DNA of 64,000 bases from Multifurca ochricompacta (taxonomy: Eukaryota; Basidiomycota; Agaricomycetes; Russulales; Russulaceae), in contig WTXG01000013.1 of assembly GCA_022496185.1 (NCBI GenBank), forward strand, positions 186,001-250,000, read 5' to 3'. The notes beneath the pieces were generated by a model. The model did no database searches. It was not told where the DNA came from and was given only the letters and a program-made list of their open reading frames with translations. Positions 10,545 to 21,672 of this stretch are shown one piece after another (position 1 is the first letter of the stretch; each line of letters starts with the position of its first letter). Position numbers and translations under genes: made by a program.

Positions 10545-13278
10545 GCATCTCTGAAAACCATAACCAATGATCAATGCCTCGAATTACAGAATCACTTTAA
10601 AGATGACGAGGATTTTTATATCGCTTGAATGATGCGGCCTTCATTCAAGCTTTAGTTTCACACCATGTATTCATTTCACCAATCCGAGCAATGAAAATAT
10701 TCATCCCTTTATATGGTGTGAAAGAAATGGCCAACATAGAAGCACTTGTGGATAGTGGTGCAACCGAAAACTTCATCAACTATAGAACAGTTATCAAGTA
10801 TCAACTCCCGACCAAATGACTCACGATCCCTAAGAAGTTATGAAACGCAGACGGAACACCCAACGCTACGTGAAATATTGATCAATACACCGAGCTGGAT
10901 GTAATCACAGATGGTAAACTCAGACGGCATTGATTCTACATTGCATCAATTGGGACAGACCAAATGATCTTGGGATATCCATGGTTCGCCACTAGTAACC
11001 CACTTATAGATTGGACACAAGGACGTCTCCTACAATCCATCCAACTTAATATACCCGGGGAACACATCAAATGACTCAATATCGCGCAAGAACTGGCAAT
11101 TAAAGCGAAGGACAATCTGGAGCGCCCCTGGGATCAGATAATACCCCAGGAATACCACTGACATCGGAAAGTGTTCAGCGATCAAGAAGCTCAGCGGTTC
11201 CCAGAGGCCAGACCTTGGGATCATCAGATCGAACTAAAGCCAGAGGCTCCGGCAATGTTAGATTGCAAGATCTATCCCTTAGGACCCGGAGAGCAAGATG
11301 CACTAAATAAATTCTTAGAAGAACACTTACAGAAGGGGTACATCCAAGAGTCCAAGTCCCCATACGCATCACCATTCTTCTTTATCAAAAAAAAGGATGG
11401 GAAGCTCAGACCAGTTCAAGACTATCGCAAACTTAATGAGTGGACGATCCGAAATACCTATCCCCTGCCACTGATCCCCGAGCTCATTGATCGGGTCCGC
11501 GGCAGCACCCTGTTTATGAAGATGGATGTCTGCTGGGGGTACAACAACATCTGCATAGTTCCAGAAGATTGATGGAAAGCAGCCTTTAAGATGAACCACG
11601 GTCTATATGAACCAAACATCATGTTCTTTGGTTTGACAAACTCCCCGCAACATTCCAGACGATGATGAATGCAGAATTCCGCGAGGAACTTAATGAACAC
11701 GATGACTCCGGAAAGGCCTGGTTCACTGTATACATGGACGATATTCTAATCCACACTGATCACAACCTTTGCAATCACCGATCTAAAGTACATCGCATCT
11801 TAGATAAGCTGAATAACTTAGATCTCTATCTCAAGCCGGAGAAGTGCACCTTTGAACAAACATGCATAGAATATCTTGGACTGATTCTGGAGGCAAACCA
11901 AGTGCATATGGATCCAGTGAAGGTGGAAGGTGTGGCTACCTGGAGGATGCTGACTACTGTCAAAGAAATCCGATCGTTTTTGGGTTTTTGTCAATTCTAT
12001 CATTGGTTTATCCAGGGATTTAGTAAGATTGCGGCCCTGCTAAATGCCCTTACAAGCGCAAAGAACCCCTGGAAGTGGACAGCTGCAGAACAAAGTGCAT
12101 TTTATACCCTCAAACAGTGAGTCACCTCTCAACCAGTGCTAGCGCAACCCAACTTCAATAAACCCTTCATCGTAGACGCGGATGCCTCAGGATATGCTCT
12201 AGGCACCACCCTTAGCCAGAAGGATCATGATGACCAACTCCACCCTATCGCCTATCTGTCAAAAACCTTAGATGCAACGCAGCGCAACTGGGACATCTAC
12301 GATTGTGAACTATTTGCTATCATCATTGCATTTAGATCATGGCATCAGTATCTTCTTGGCGCCAAACACAAAGTCCAAGTCCGCACTGATCACAATAACC
12401 TACAGTATTTCAAGGCACCCCAAAAACTCAATCGGAGACAGGCCAGATGGCTCCAGGAAATTGTGGACTTCGACTTCACTCTTGAGCATGTCCCAGGAAA
12501 GCTGCATACGGTTGCCAATATGCTCTCATGACGACCAGATGCAGATCACAGATTAGAAGGCAACGACAAGGTCACTGTTTTACCAGCAGAGTTATTCATC
12601 AAGACATCTCAACTAGTGAAACTTCCATTCCCTCAGACCCTTCCTGAACGATGCGAAATCCTTCAACGTTACCATGATCATATCCTGGCAGGACACCCAG
12701 GTATCAATAAAACCACACATGGAGTTCAACACAAGTACGAAGGCAGCAATCTCAAAGAATTTGTATGCAATTATGTCAAGGGATGTGCTAAATGTCAGGA
12801 AAATAAGCCAAAGCTTACAAAGAAGGTGCCAATCTTCCCACTTGACATACCGGCTACGACCAGCCCATTTCAATATATTGCTATGGATCTAATTATGGAT
12901 CTCCCGTCAACAGGGAAATACGACGCAGTACTCACAATTGTAGATCAAGGATGCTCCAAGGCTGCTCGGTTTATACCCTGCACCAAAGAGATTACGGGAG
13001 AGGGTATAGCTACCCTCTACTATCACCACCTCTTTCCATTCTTTGGCATCCCACAATGGATAATCTCAGATCGCGATCCACGCTTCACATCACACTTCGC
13101 GCGCATGCTTGCAAAGACTCTCAAGATCCAACAAAACTTATCCACTGCATTCCACCCACAAACTGATGGTTCCAGTGAACATATGAATCTATGGCTGGAA
13201 CAATACCTATGACTCTGGATAAGCAACGATCAATATAAATGGCCGGAGTATCTACCATTGGCTGAGTATGTGCATAAC
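10545..13278 (+). pseudogene. Gypsy-B internal region: protease, RT, RNase H, integrase core (5' truncated)
   Basis: This second chromovirus begins abruptly after the Gypsy-A LTR, near the end of gag. It shows protease (ALVDSGATENFIN, ~10742-10780), RT ([31 protein letters not shown] at ~11728-11767), RNase H (IVDADASGYALGTTLSQKD, ~12169-12225; RTDHNNLQYFKA), the integrase H2C2 finger and its catalytic core ([13 protein letters not shown] at ~13060-13100). It is much less shifted than Gypsy-A. The main breaks are in-frame TGA codons at sites where CGA is expected (near 11571, 12118, 12529, 13210). It stops at LAEYVHN, where the hAT-like element is inserted, and resumes at 20428. Confidence 0.88.
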
Positions 13279-14667
13279 TAGTGATTGTCAAGGGGTTTCA
13301 TACCCGCGCGGGTAAGCGCCGCGGGTTTTGCTGGGTACGGGTACGGGTATACGGCTCCCAACCCGTGGAAACCCATACCCGCGCGGCGGGTTTGGCGGGT
13401 ATAGGCGCCGATTATGCATTGATAAGATCAGTAGAATTTCCGAGATAAAACACATCTGCAGTCACAAAAATACAAGATCTCGTCTGATGTATGCTACAGG
13501 GTGGCGTTAAATATGTTCTAGTATTATCCTACAAAATATCAAAGCAGATTAACGGTGCGATGTAAAATAAAATCCTTATCAGTGATCCACTTTCTTGAAA
13601 ACCATGATACATCTGTTTTATTAACGCGCAACCAATTCTGCCAGTCTGGCACTATCTAAAATACACTCTAGACTAATATAGACTATTCTATAATTTAATT
13701 ATCAAATTACTTTATTGAAACAAGGCCCGCATGTGTCTACAAGCTGCATGGGGCAGCAACTACATTGCATCGCATGGTGGTCTGACCTCCTTCCTATTAA
13801 GGAAGGTTGACTTAAACATGCAGAATTGTGCATCCAGGGACTAGGACAGTTGCGCTTGTATGAAATGAAACCAGAATAATAAAATAATAATGTAAATAAA
13901 GGATCCATTTAATCTTCTGAACATAAACCAACAATTTTTGAGGAATCTTGAGTAGCCATAAATGAACGCATTGTGTCCAAGTGCTTATCTCCTTGACCGG
14001 GATGGCCTGGGCCATTTACCCGAAATGCGCAGAAATGCAAAGAACAGTCACGCTCATATAAAATTGAAACCAGAATAATAAAATAAAAATGGAATAATAA
14101 ATTATCTTAATCTTATGAACATAAAATAGGAATCTTTGAGGGATCTTGAGTAGCCATAAATGAACGCATTGTGTCCAAGTGCATATCTCCTTGACTGGGA
14201 TCTCCCGGGCCAGATCTCCGAAATGCGCGATGCAAGTAAAGAACTTGCACACATTTCATTTTATGGGTAACCCAGGTATCAAAACAATTATCCAGGGGTT
14301 ACCCCTACCAATTTCTATGTGTTCATCAATTTTTTTTGCATTCTGTGTAATTATCTGACAGGCTTTTCATCAATGTTCTATAACATCCTATCTAATCATT
14401 GCTGTATACTGGATTTTAGTTGTGCTTGTATAAAATTGAAAGCAGAATAATAAAATAAAAATGGAATAATTAATTATCTTAATCTTCTAAACATAAAACA
14501 AGAGTCATTGAGGGATCTTAAGCAGCCACAAATGAACGCGTTGTGTATCTTCTTGGTCCAGGAAGGCCTGGGCCGGTTATCCGAAATGCGCGATGCAAGT
14601 AAAGAACTTGCACGCGTTTTCACGGGTGACCCGCGGGTAACCCACAGGTACAGGTACGGGTACCAAC

Positions 14668-15294
14668 TGGAGGGAATAGACTATAGATAGGGGGTACCGG
14701 TGTTAGTCCGGTACGGCTAGCTGAATTTGCCGGTACGGTTGGCGATAGCACAGAAATCAACCTAAGAGCAGAGCGAGTGCGAATAAGAGTAAAAGCGATT
14801 GTTAGTTCGCTTTTGTGAGAACTAAGTTGAAGCAGACAGGTGGATAGAAAGGATCAAACTGGATAATGATTCTGAACAAACTACTAAGGTTTTTATACAT
14901 TTTAGCTATAGGAGTAAATATAGGAGACATAAGACAGTAAAGTCGAAACTAGAGGCCAAAGATCTGGCCAGAGAGGCATACAATGTAAACTACAAGTCAA
15001 TCAGAATGAAATGCAAGGCAAAGAATGCAAGACAAAGGGGCGCGCGAAAGGAGCGGAACTGTAATGTACAACTGTAATGGTTTTAGTCGCACTTGCATAA
15101 AATCGAAACGAAATAAGATGATAATGGAGATATAAAATGCGTTTACTCTTCCGAACGTGAAACCAAAATATCCAAAGCATCTTGAGTTGCCACGAATGAA
15201 CGCGGCGATAATCTTGTGTCCGAGTGCGATCTTGACACTCCTAAGCTCCTTCTCCTCTGGCCGGGCCGGTCTGTCCGGAATGCACAATACAGCA
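14668..15294 (-). repeat. Copia-B 3' LTR
   Basis: 627 bp, plus-strand ends TGGAGGGAAT and AATACAGCA, the direct repeat of 19762-20388. The part at 15070-15290, which is U3 in element orientation, resembles the modules repeated inside the hAT-like elements. Confidence 0.92.
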
Positions 15295-15301
15295 CTCCCC
15301 T

Positions 15302-17191
15302 TCAAGCGCGACAAATCCCAAGGTTTTGAATGTGAGTGGCGATCTTGTACTTGGGAAGCGCCTTTGTAAGGATGTCCGCGGTCATGTCTTCTGTGGGACA
15401 GTACTCGAGTTGAATTTGTTTATCGGTAATCGTTTGGCGAATAAAATGGAATTGAATGTCGATGTGTTTGCTGCGCGCATGGTAGTTATCGTCTTCTGCA
15501 AGTCGGATTGCGGCTTGATTGTCGCATAGTAGAGGTGTCGGAGTAAGGGTAATATCGAATAGGGACTTGAGAAGGCGTCGCATCCAAATGCACTCCTTGG
15601 CTGCATGAGTTGCGGCCACATATTCAGCTTCTGCAGTAGAAAGTGTGATTAGTTCTTGCTTTCGCAAAGCCCAAGAGACTGCTCCGCTGTCGATGAGGAA
15701 GGCGAAGCCGGATATTGCGTGGCGGTGTTCTTGTGACGCTCCGTCTGCGTCCGTGTATCCAATAAGATCATGTGCTTGATTACCGTAAGTGAGTCTGTAT
15801 GACTTGGTACCGTTGAGGTAATGAAAGATTCGCTTCACTGCTTGCCAGTGAATTTCGCCCAGGTTTTCAAGGAATTGCGATAGTGTTGATACGGCGAAGG
15901 TGATGTCGGGTCGTGTGGCGACAGAGGCGTACATGAGGCTGCCAACAGCCTCGCGGTAAGGTGTTTTCTTCATATGCACCGCTTCAGTAGCGTCGCTCGG
16001 TGCGTCGGACTTGTTGTAGTATGCCCCTGAGACGATGGGGGTTGCGTATGGTTTTGAATCGCTGAGTGCGAACCTGGCAAGAATGGTGTCAATGTAGGCT
16101 GTCTGGGAAAGTGAGATAGTTCGCGCGTTACGGTTGCGCGAGATCTTGATGCCCAAGAGCCAGTGGACTGGACCAAGGTCCGTGAGGGAATAACGGTTGT
16201 TGAGCTTCTGCTTGTATTCCGTGATAAACGCTTCGCAGCTGCCTGTGATAATGCAATCGTCAACATGGATTGCTAGGATGGTCAGGTGTCCTCTGCTGCG
16301 AGTGGAAAACACTCCGGGGTCGGCTTCATTGACGCGGAAGCCAAGATCGTTGAGAGCGCGGTATAGCGTGTCGTACCACTTGTGTCCGGCTTGTTTGAGG
16401 CCATATAGGGATTTGTGTAAATGCTTGACTGACTCCCCTTGAGTGTCGTAACCCGGGGGTGACTGCATGTAAATATCTTCGTTGTCATCGAGCTCGCCAT
16501 TTAGATATGCCCCGTTGAAGTCGAAGCTGTCGATCTCCCAGTCGTGCCGGGTGGCCAAGGCGAGGATAGTGCGAAAGCTTGCTAGCCTGGCGACGGGGGA
16601 AAAGGTGTCAAAATAATCCACCCCAAACCTCTGGGTGAATCCGTGAGCTACGAGTCGCACCTTGTACTTTTCGATGGTGCCGTCTGATTTCCGCTTGATG
16701 CGGAAAACCCATTTGCTGCCAACGATGTTCTTGCCAGTGGGGCGCGGGACTGTAGACCAAGTTCCGGCCTTCTTGAGTGTGTTGATCTCACGATCCATGG
16801 CTTCCTGCCATTTCGGCCAATCTTGCCGGGATTGCGTGTCTGAGAGTGTCTTCGGGTCGCCTTCTATATCGTTGATGGCGGCCTCCATAGCGTCTTCGCA
16901 ATCTGCGGAGTAAGCGAATTCAGGGGTTATGGCGCTAGAAGTGCTGTATCTGGGCCAGTCAGGATGGTAGTACCGGCGTGCCCGTTCACTGCCAGTACTT
17001 GGATCCTCTTGTTCTTCGTAAGGCGATGCTTCGCCTCTAAGTTTTCGAGTGATGTAGTATGAGGGTTTTGAGGTGCGCGTTGACCTGCGTGTTGGTTCGG
17101 GTGCTGGTTCTTTGCTCTTGCCTTTGTCCCTCGATGGCAGTGCCGGAGTCGGGGAGGGTGTATAGTAATCTTGTGCCTCTTCATCAGGCAT
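15302..17191 (-). CDS. Copia-B reverse transcriptase and RNase H (629 codons)
   Basis: This frame carries the second half of the Copia polyprotein. A serine-rich linker is followed by RT: GSKWVFRIKRKSDG, RLVAHGFTQRFGVDYF, DSFDFNGAYLNGEL and the active-site box AIHVDDC at about residue 308, where the usual YVDD is HVDD. Then comes VGSLMYASVATRPDITFAVS, and RNase H with GYTDADGAS, LSTAEAEYVA and LCDNQAAIRLAEDD, so the D-E-D set is present. It ends just inside the 3' LTR boundary. The open frame continues upstream of the first ATG into the linker, so it is the frameshifted continuation of the 16927-19659 frame and not a separate gene. Confidence 0.9.
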   Translation of the reverse strand: MPDEEAQDYYTPSPTPALPSRDKGKSKEPAPEPTRRSTRTSKPSYYITRKLRGEASPYEEQEDPSTGSERARRYYHPDWPRYSTSSAITPEFAYSADCEDAMEAAINDIEGDPKTLSDTQSRQDWPKWQEAMDREINTLKKAGTWSTVPRPTGKNIVGSKWVFRIKRKSDGTIEKYKVRLVAHGFTQRFGVDYFDTFSPVARLASFRTILALATRHDWEIDSFDFNGAYLNGELDDNEDIYMQSPPGYDTQGESVKHLHKSLYGLKQAGHKWYDTLYRALNDLGFRVNEADPGVFSTRSRGHLTILAIHVDDCIITGSCEAFITEYKQKLNNRYSLTDLGPVHWLLGIKISRNRNARTISLSQTAYIDTILARFALSDSKPYATPIVSGAYYNKSDAPSDATEAVHMKKTPYREAVGSLMYASVATRPDITFAVSTLSQFLENLGEIHWQAVKRIFHYLNGTKSYRLTYGNQAHDLIGYTDADGASQEHRHAISGFAFLIDSGAVSWALRKQELITLSTAEAEYVAATHAAKECIWMRRLLKSLFDITLTPTPLLCDNQAAIRLAEDDNYHARSKHIDIQFHFIRQTITDKQIQLEYCPTEDMTADILTKALPKYKIATHIQNLGICRA

Positions 17192-19659
17192 CTCTTCTTT
17201 GCCACTTTCTGTAGTGTATGGTGGTTGTGGGCCTTGAGGGGAAGTGGTGGGTAGAAGAGGTGCCTTTTGGAAGGCATTCCTCCTGGCGGGGAAGGTGTGG
17301 AGGTTTGCGTGGTGGTTCTGGACAATGGCGTAGATGGCGTTGGGGGTGGTGCTGGAGCAGGAGGTGGTGGTGCTGGGGCTTGTACTTGCTGCGATGCAAT
17401 AAAGCGCGGCGCTTTGCTGTAGACCGTAATGTTAGGGTCTACAAATTTGACATTCCGCTCAACCGAGACAGAATTCTTGTGTGGCCAATAAATTCTGTGG
17501 GCATGAGTGCTATCAGCATCGTATCCGACCCAGTGTGCTTCGATGCCGCGTGCGTCTAGTTTTGAGCCTGCATCGGAGTGGACCCAAACGCGTTGTCCCC
17601 ATTCTGGAACGTTTGATAAATTTGGCTTACTGCCGTAGAGTTTCTCGAAAGGAGTTGTCGTGCCAAGAGCCCTAGTAGAAGTGCGGTTCTTAAGCCAAAC
17701 CGCGTGAAAGAGTGCCTCGCCCCAAAGATATTTGGGCAGGCCAGAGTGGTGGAGGAAAGCCCGCACGCACTCGAGGAGTCTGCGGTTAAGAGATTCTGTG
17801 ACTCCGTTGTGCTGTGGGGTGTCGTGGGTTGTGAGACGTCGTTCTGTGCCTTGTTGTTGCAAGAGTTTGGTGAATTCTGATCCGGTGAATTCGCCACCGT
17901 GATCAGATCTGAGAGCCTTGATGGTTGCTCCATGTTGTGTCTGCGCCCAAGCTGCAAAAGCGCAATAAGCTGAAAGAGTTTCGTCCTTGGTGCGCAAGAC
18001 GTTGATTCGCGTGAAGCGAGTATGATCATCTGTAAAAGTTACATAATATCTTCGTCCTCCAAGGCTGGCTATAGGAGAGGGTCCCCAGACGTTGGAGTGG
18101 ACTTCAGCTCCAAAGTTCTTCACAGGAGGAGCAACTCGCTCGCTCCTGATCGCCTTGCGAGTCATTTTTGCGTACTCGCATGAATCACAGATAATCGGAG
18201 ATCCGTCGTCGATGAGTTTGACACCTTCGATTGCGTTGCTGCAGATGAGGCCTCGGATGGAGTCGGCCGAGATGTGGCCAAGACGCCGGTGCATGGCGTG
18301 AATGTCGACTTGTTCTGCTGCGCTTGCAGTAACAGTGGAGAGAATGGCGGAAGAGGCATGTTCGACCTTGTACAGGCCATTGGTGCTTGTCGGGATGGTG
18401 CCGATAACTTTGCCCGACTTGTTTGTAATTTTGCATGCATCCTTGGTAAAAGAGACTGAAGAGCCGGCAGCGGCGATCCGGGCGATCGAGATAATGGTGA
18501 ATGCCATTTCTGGCGTGTGTAGTGTGTCGCGAAGGAGAACCGGCGTAGTGACGCTGCCGTTTGGAACTTCGATCTGCAGATCGCCAGCGCCTATCGCATA
18601 GAAAATACAATTGTTAGCTGCTAAGATAGGATGCGGGGTAATGGTGTGATAATTGGTGAATTTCCCTCGATAGGGAGACATATGTCTTGATGCTCCTGAG
18701 TCGTATAACTCGACCTCAACTTCTGAGCGTTTGACTTGACTTTCGGCGTTGTAAGCCGATTGCAGCGTAAAATTGGTGTTGTCAATTTCCTCAATGGCGG
18801 CCCATGCTTCAATGTCCGCATTGGATAAACTTGCGCTCTCCACAGCCTTGTGGTTGTTGCGCCCTCTGGAGTTGTTAGCTTGTCCTGGCGCCTGCAACTG
18901 CAACTGGTTACTGCCTGCTAACATCCGGCACTCAGACTTGTAGTGCCCTTTCTTCTTGCAATAGAAACATTCGATATTGCGCTTGTCCTTCTTCTTCGAC
19001 GCGTTTGCTGCGAGCGCTTCTTCTGGGCCAGACTTGCCCTTGCCGTTCTTGATAATGCGTCGATCGTACTCATCGGTTGCCAGGCCGATGACGCCATCCG
19101 GGGTGATAGCGGCAGTGGTGAAATGCCCTATTGAACTGATGGCGTTTTTAGTGTTTTCATATGAAGCGGGGAGGGAATTGATGAGAATGGCGTAGTATTC
19201 TTGATCACTGAGAGTCTTCCCGTTGGCTGATAGATCCTCCCGCATAGAGTGCATCCTAGTGAAGTGCATGCGAATGTCCTCGGTTTCGTCATATGTCGTG
19301 TTCTTCAGCTTGTTGCTCATCTCGATCAGTACCAACTCTGATCGCGTCTGGTAAATCTTCTTCACGGCATCCCATACCTCCATGGCAGTTGTATTGACTT
19401 TGACTCGATTGAATACGTGGTCGGGAACTGTAACTGCAATCAGTTGCTTGAAGGCGGATTCTTCTACTCTCCAGCGGCGCTCCGGAGTCATGCCATTGAC
19501 GACGCCAGCTTGAGTGTAGGAAGCGGGAACATTGGTATGGGTAAGATGTTCGTCCCATTGATTTGCGTCGAATGTCCAAAGCATCTTGTCTCGGTACGTG
19601 ACCCAGTTCGAGCCATCCACGGCTAACTTGACGATGTTGGTGCGTAAATCGATGCTCAT
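16927..19659 (-). CDS. Copia-B gag, protease and integrase (910 codons, tail out of frame)
   Basis: It starts MSIDLRTNIVKLAVDGSNW about 100 bp inside the 5' LTR. It has a UBN2/Copia-type gag domain (about residues 60-210), a CCHC zinc knuckle CFYCKKKGHYKSEC (about 231-244), protease LYDSGASRHMS (about 315), a gag-pre-integrase HRRLGHIS motif (about 455), and an integrase core with FTDDHTRF, LRSDHGGEF and HNGVTESLNRR giving the DDE set. After a proline-rich linker the frame runs on out of register from about 17250-17300. The final ~120 residues overlapping the RT frame are therefore not genuine protein. Confidence 0.9.
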   Translation of the reverse strand: MSIDLRTNIVKLAVDGSNWVTYRDKMLWTFDANQWDEHLTHTNVPASYTQAGVVNGMTPERRWRVEESAFKQLIAVTVPDHVFNRVKVNTTAMEVWDAVKKIYQTRSELVLIEMSNKLKNTTYDETEDIRMHFTRMHSMREDLSANGKTLSDQEYYAILINSLPASYENTKNAISSIGHFTTAAITPDGVIGLATDEYDRRIIKNGKGKSGPEEALAANASKKKDKRNIECFYCKKKGHYKSECRMLAGSNQLQLQAPGQANNSRGRNNHKAVESASLSNADIEAWAAIEEIDNTNFTLQSAYNAESQVKRSEVEVELYDSGASRHMSPYRGKFTNYHTITPHPILAANNCIFYAIGAGDLQIEVPNGSVTTPVLLRDTLHTPEMAFTIISIARIAAAGSSVSFTKDACKITNKSGKVIGTIPTSTNGLYKVEHASSAILSTVTASAAEQVDIHAMHRRLGHISADSIRGLICSNAIEGVKLIDDGSPIICDSCEYAKMTRKAIRSERVAPPVKNFGAEVHSNVWGPSPIASLGGRRYYVTFTDDHTRFTRINVLRTKDETLSAYCAFAAWAQTQHGATIKALRSDHGGEFTGSEFTKLLQQQGTERRLTTHDTPQHNGVTESLNRRLLECVRAFLHHSGLPKYLWGEALFHAVWLKNRTSTRALGTTTPFEKLYGSKPNLSNVPEWGQRVWVHSDAGSKLDARGIEAHWVGYDADSTHAHRIYWPHKNSVSVERNVKFVDPNITVYSKAPRFIASQQVQAPAPPPPAPAPPPTPSTPLSRTTTQTSTPSPPGGMPSKRHLFYPPLPLKAHNHHTLQKVAKKRCLMKRHKITIHPPRLRHCHRGTKARAKNQHPNQHAGQRAPQNPHTTSLENLEAKHRLTKNKRIQVLAVNGHAGTTILTGPDTALLAP

Positions 19660-19746
19660 ATCGGTGAAAGTGATAAGTCAATAACGGGTAGATTAGGGAT
19701 ACGTGCTTTAGAAAATTCGGCTAGTTTCTTGATTTAATTTGCAACT

Positions 19747-19761
19747 CCAGGGCCCATAACC
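19747..19761 (-). promoter_or_regulatory. Copia-B primer-binding site candidate
   Basis: Directly next to the 5' LTR, the minus strand reads GGTTATGGGCCCTGG. The same 15 bases lie next to the Copia-C LTR (29553-29567). The conserved position and sequence support a primer-binding site; the tRNA involved cannot be named by eye. Confidence 0.7.
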
Positions 19762-20388
19762 TGGAGGGAATAGACTATAGATAGGGGGTACCAGTGTTAG
19801 TCCAGTACGGCTAGCTGAATTTGCCGGTACGGTTGGCGATAGCACAGAAATCGACCTAAGAGCAGAGCGAGCGCGAATAAGAGTAAAAGCGATTGTTAGT
19901 TCGCTTTTGTGAGAACTAAGTTGAAGCAGACAGGTGGATAGAAAGGATCAAACTGGATAATGATTCTGAACAAACTACTAAGGTTTTTATACATTTTAGC
20001 TATAGGAGTAAATATAGGAGACATAAGACAGTAAAGTCGAAACTAGAGGCCAAAGATCTGGCCAGAGAGGCATACAATGTAAACTACAAGTCAATCAGAA
20101 TGAAATGCAAGGCAAAGAATGCAAGACAAAGGGGCGCGCGAAAGGAGCGGAACTGTAATGTACAACTGTAATGGTTTTAGTCGCGCTTGCATAAAATCGA
20201 AATGAAATAAGATGATAATGGAGATATAAAATGCGTTTACTCTTCCGAACATGAAACCAAAATATCCGAAGCATCTTGAGTTGCCGCGAATGAACGCGGC
20301 GATAATCTTGTGTCCGAGTGTGATCTTGACACTCCTAAGCTCCTTCTCCTCTGGCCGGGCCGGTCTGTCCGGAATGCGCAATACAGCA
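19762..20388 (-). repeat. Copia-B 5' LTR
   Basis: 627-bp direct repeat of 14668-15294. Differences are almost all CG versus TG/CA (for example GGAATGCGCAA against GGAATGCACAA). Confidence 0.92.
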
Positions 20389-20427
20389 CCAACAAGGATA
20401 CCCCAGGGTTACCCCTGCCAATCACTA

Positions 20428-21672
20428 GCATAACTTGTGGCTGCATGACAAGACAAAACTCTCTCTGCACATGCTGCTTCACGGAATGCAGTTCGACTGG
20501 AAAGGCAAGGTCTTCGAAACAGATGTCCCACAAGTGACCAAATGGTTACAGAACCTCAGGGATGCAAGATCTCGAGCAGAAACTGCATTCCGCACATCCA
20601 TGGATCAACCGACCCATGCGCAATTTGACATAGGCTCGCAGGTCTGGCTAGAGGGAAAAAACCTCAAGATGCATTTTCCCTCATTGAAATTAGCCCCCCA
20701 TCGATACAGACCATTCACGATCTTGGCCTCTATTTCCCCAGTGGCTTATCGATTGGCTCTGCCAGCCCACATGCAAATTCATGATGTATTTCACATCAAT
20801 CTCTTATCACCTTACCAAGAAACTGATGCTCATGGTCCGAATTACACGAGACCCCCTCCTGAACTTATCAATCAGGAAGAGGAATATGAAATCGACGCGA
20901 TCCTCAATCACTGAACTTATGGCCAATCAAGAAAGCTTCAATATCTAGTCATGTTACGCCTGGTGCGGGACGTTCCACTCGACTTGTGTGACAGCATTAC
21001 TTGCAGGTTCAGATAAGAAGTCAATAGGACCTCTTGGAGTTAAGGTGAGATAAGTCAAAGTCTAAGGGGCTGTTCCCTTAAGACGATGTTGAGTGGAAGA
21101 GTGCCAAAAGCACTGAGATAGAACGAGTCAAAGACCAAAGGGGATATCCAGAAGATAAGCACTGATGTATTGAACAAGTCAAGTCTGAGGTCTACAAGGT
21201 AGGTACAGTGGACTTATATACGTAACTTGGTGGGCGTCTACAAGATAAGGGTACAGAGTCAAGTGGGCCCAAATATATGGAAGCGGAGGGCATAAAGCTG
21301 AGCTTCTGATAGGGTATTAAGTAAGTGTCCGGTTGTAAAGATAAAGAGATAAAGGATAATGAGATAAGGGTCAAACATAAGTAAATGGCAAGTCAACAAG
21401 TACAAAGGGGATCACAGGGATGGAAGCAGAGCATGGGATGGGTCCCAGGACGGAGATGTGATCAGGAAATGTAGCATGGGCAGTAAAGAGGGGTTGTCGT
21501 TGGGGAGGGTGAAGAAAACGGGGTTGGACGGTAGAGACTGTAACAAGTCAGCTGGAAAGGCTATCCAGCCAGTGACAACGTGTGGGTTGACGAGGCTGAC
21601 TGCAACGCACCGGACCTTCTCAAGTCCTATTCCACCTCACTAGCAAGGCGCCAGGGTCAGCACCAACCTTAA
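20428..21672 (+). pseudogene. Gypsy-B integrase C-terminus and chromodomain, split by a solo LTR
   Basis: 20435-20914 continues the integrase from before the hAT insertion, with FDIGSQVWLEGKNLK, a LALPAHMQIHDVFHINLL motif and the start of a chromodomain, EEEYEIDAILNH. A TGA stop follows, then YGQSRKLQYLV. The solo LTR at 20952-21545 interrupts here. After it the same domain resumes as SWKGYPASDNVWVDEADC and ends at a TAA at 21670-21672. The chromodomain is thus complete in sequence but cut in two by the insertion. Confidence 0.85.
20952..21545 (-). repeat. Solo Gypsy-A LTR, reverse orientation
   Basis: 594 bp, the reverse complement of the Gypsy-A LTR, from TGTTACGCC to GACTGTAACA. A perfect 5-bp duplication AGTCA flanks it (20947-20951 and 21546-21550), so it is a genuine insertion later reduced to one LTR by recombination. 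It lies in the Gypsy-B chromodomain. Confidence 0.95.

Larger units (their letters stand above)
14668..20388 (-). mobile_element. Copia-B: nearly intact Ty1/Copia retrotransposon (5721 bp)
   Basis: Two 627-bp LTRs of equal length flank a gag-protease-integrase-RT-RNase H polyprotein on the minus strand (integrase before RT, so Ty1/Copia). A perfect 5-bp target-site duplication CCAAC (14663-14667 and 20389-20393) lies within hAT copy 2. The LTRs differ at only about a dozen sites, mostly CpG transitions, so the insertion is recent relative to the others here. A single frameshift in the integrase-RT linker is the only obvious coding defect. Confidence 0.94.
13279..20427 (+). mobile_element. hAT-like non-autonomous transposon, copy 2 (split by Copia-B)
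   Basis: The left part, 13279-14667, matches copy 1 from TAGTGATTGTCAAGGGG through the three internal modules to the right subterminal ACGGGT repeats. The last 34 bp (20394-20427), ending CAATCACTA, lie beyond Copia-B. Host sequence GCATAAC(T) flanks both outer ends (13272-13278 and 20428-20435), one base short on the left. It disrupts the Gypsy-B integrase gene, whose frame resumes directly after 20427. Without Copia-B the element would be about 1.42 kb. Confidence 0.87.

Noticed and set aside
16927..17150. Last ~120 codons of the Copia-B gag-integrase frame as real protein
   Set aside because: The overlapping frame encodes the conserved RT linker; this tail is a frameshift artefact.
17218..17559. 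Tryptophan/Gly-rich plus-strand frame
   Set aside because: It is the antisense of the proline-rich Copia-B linker.
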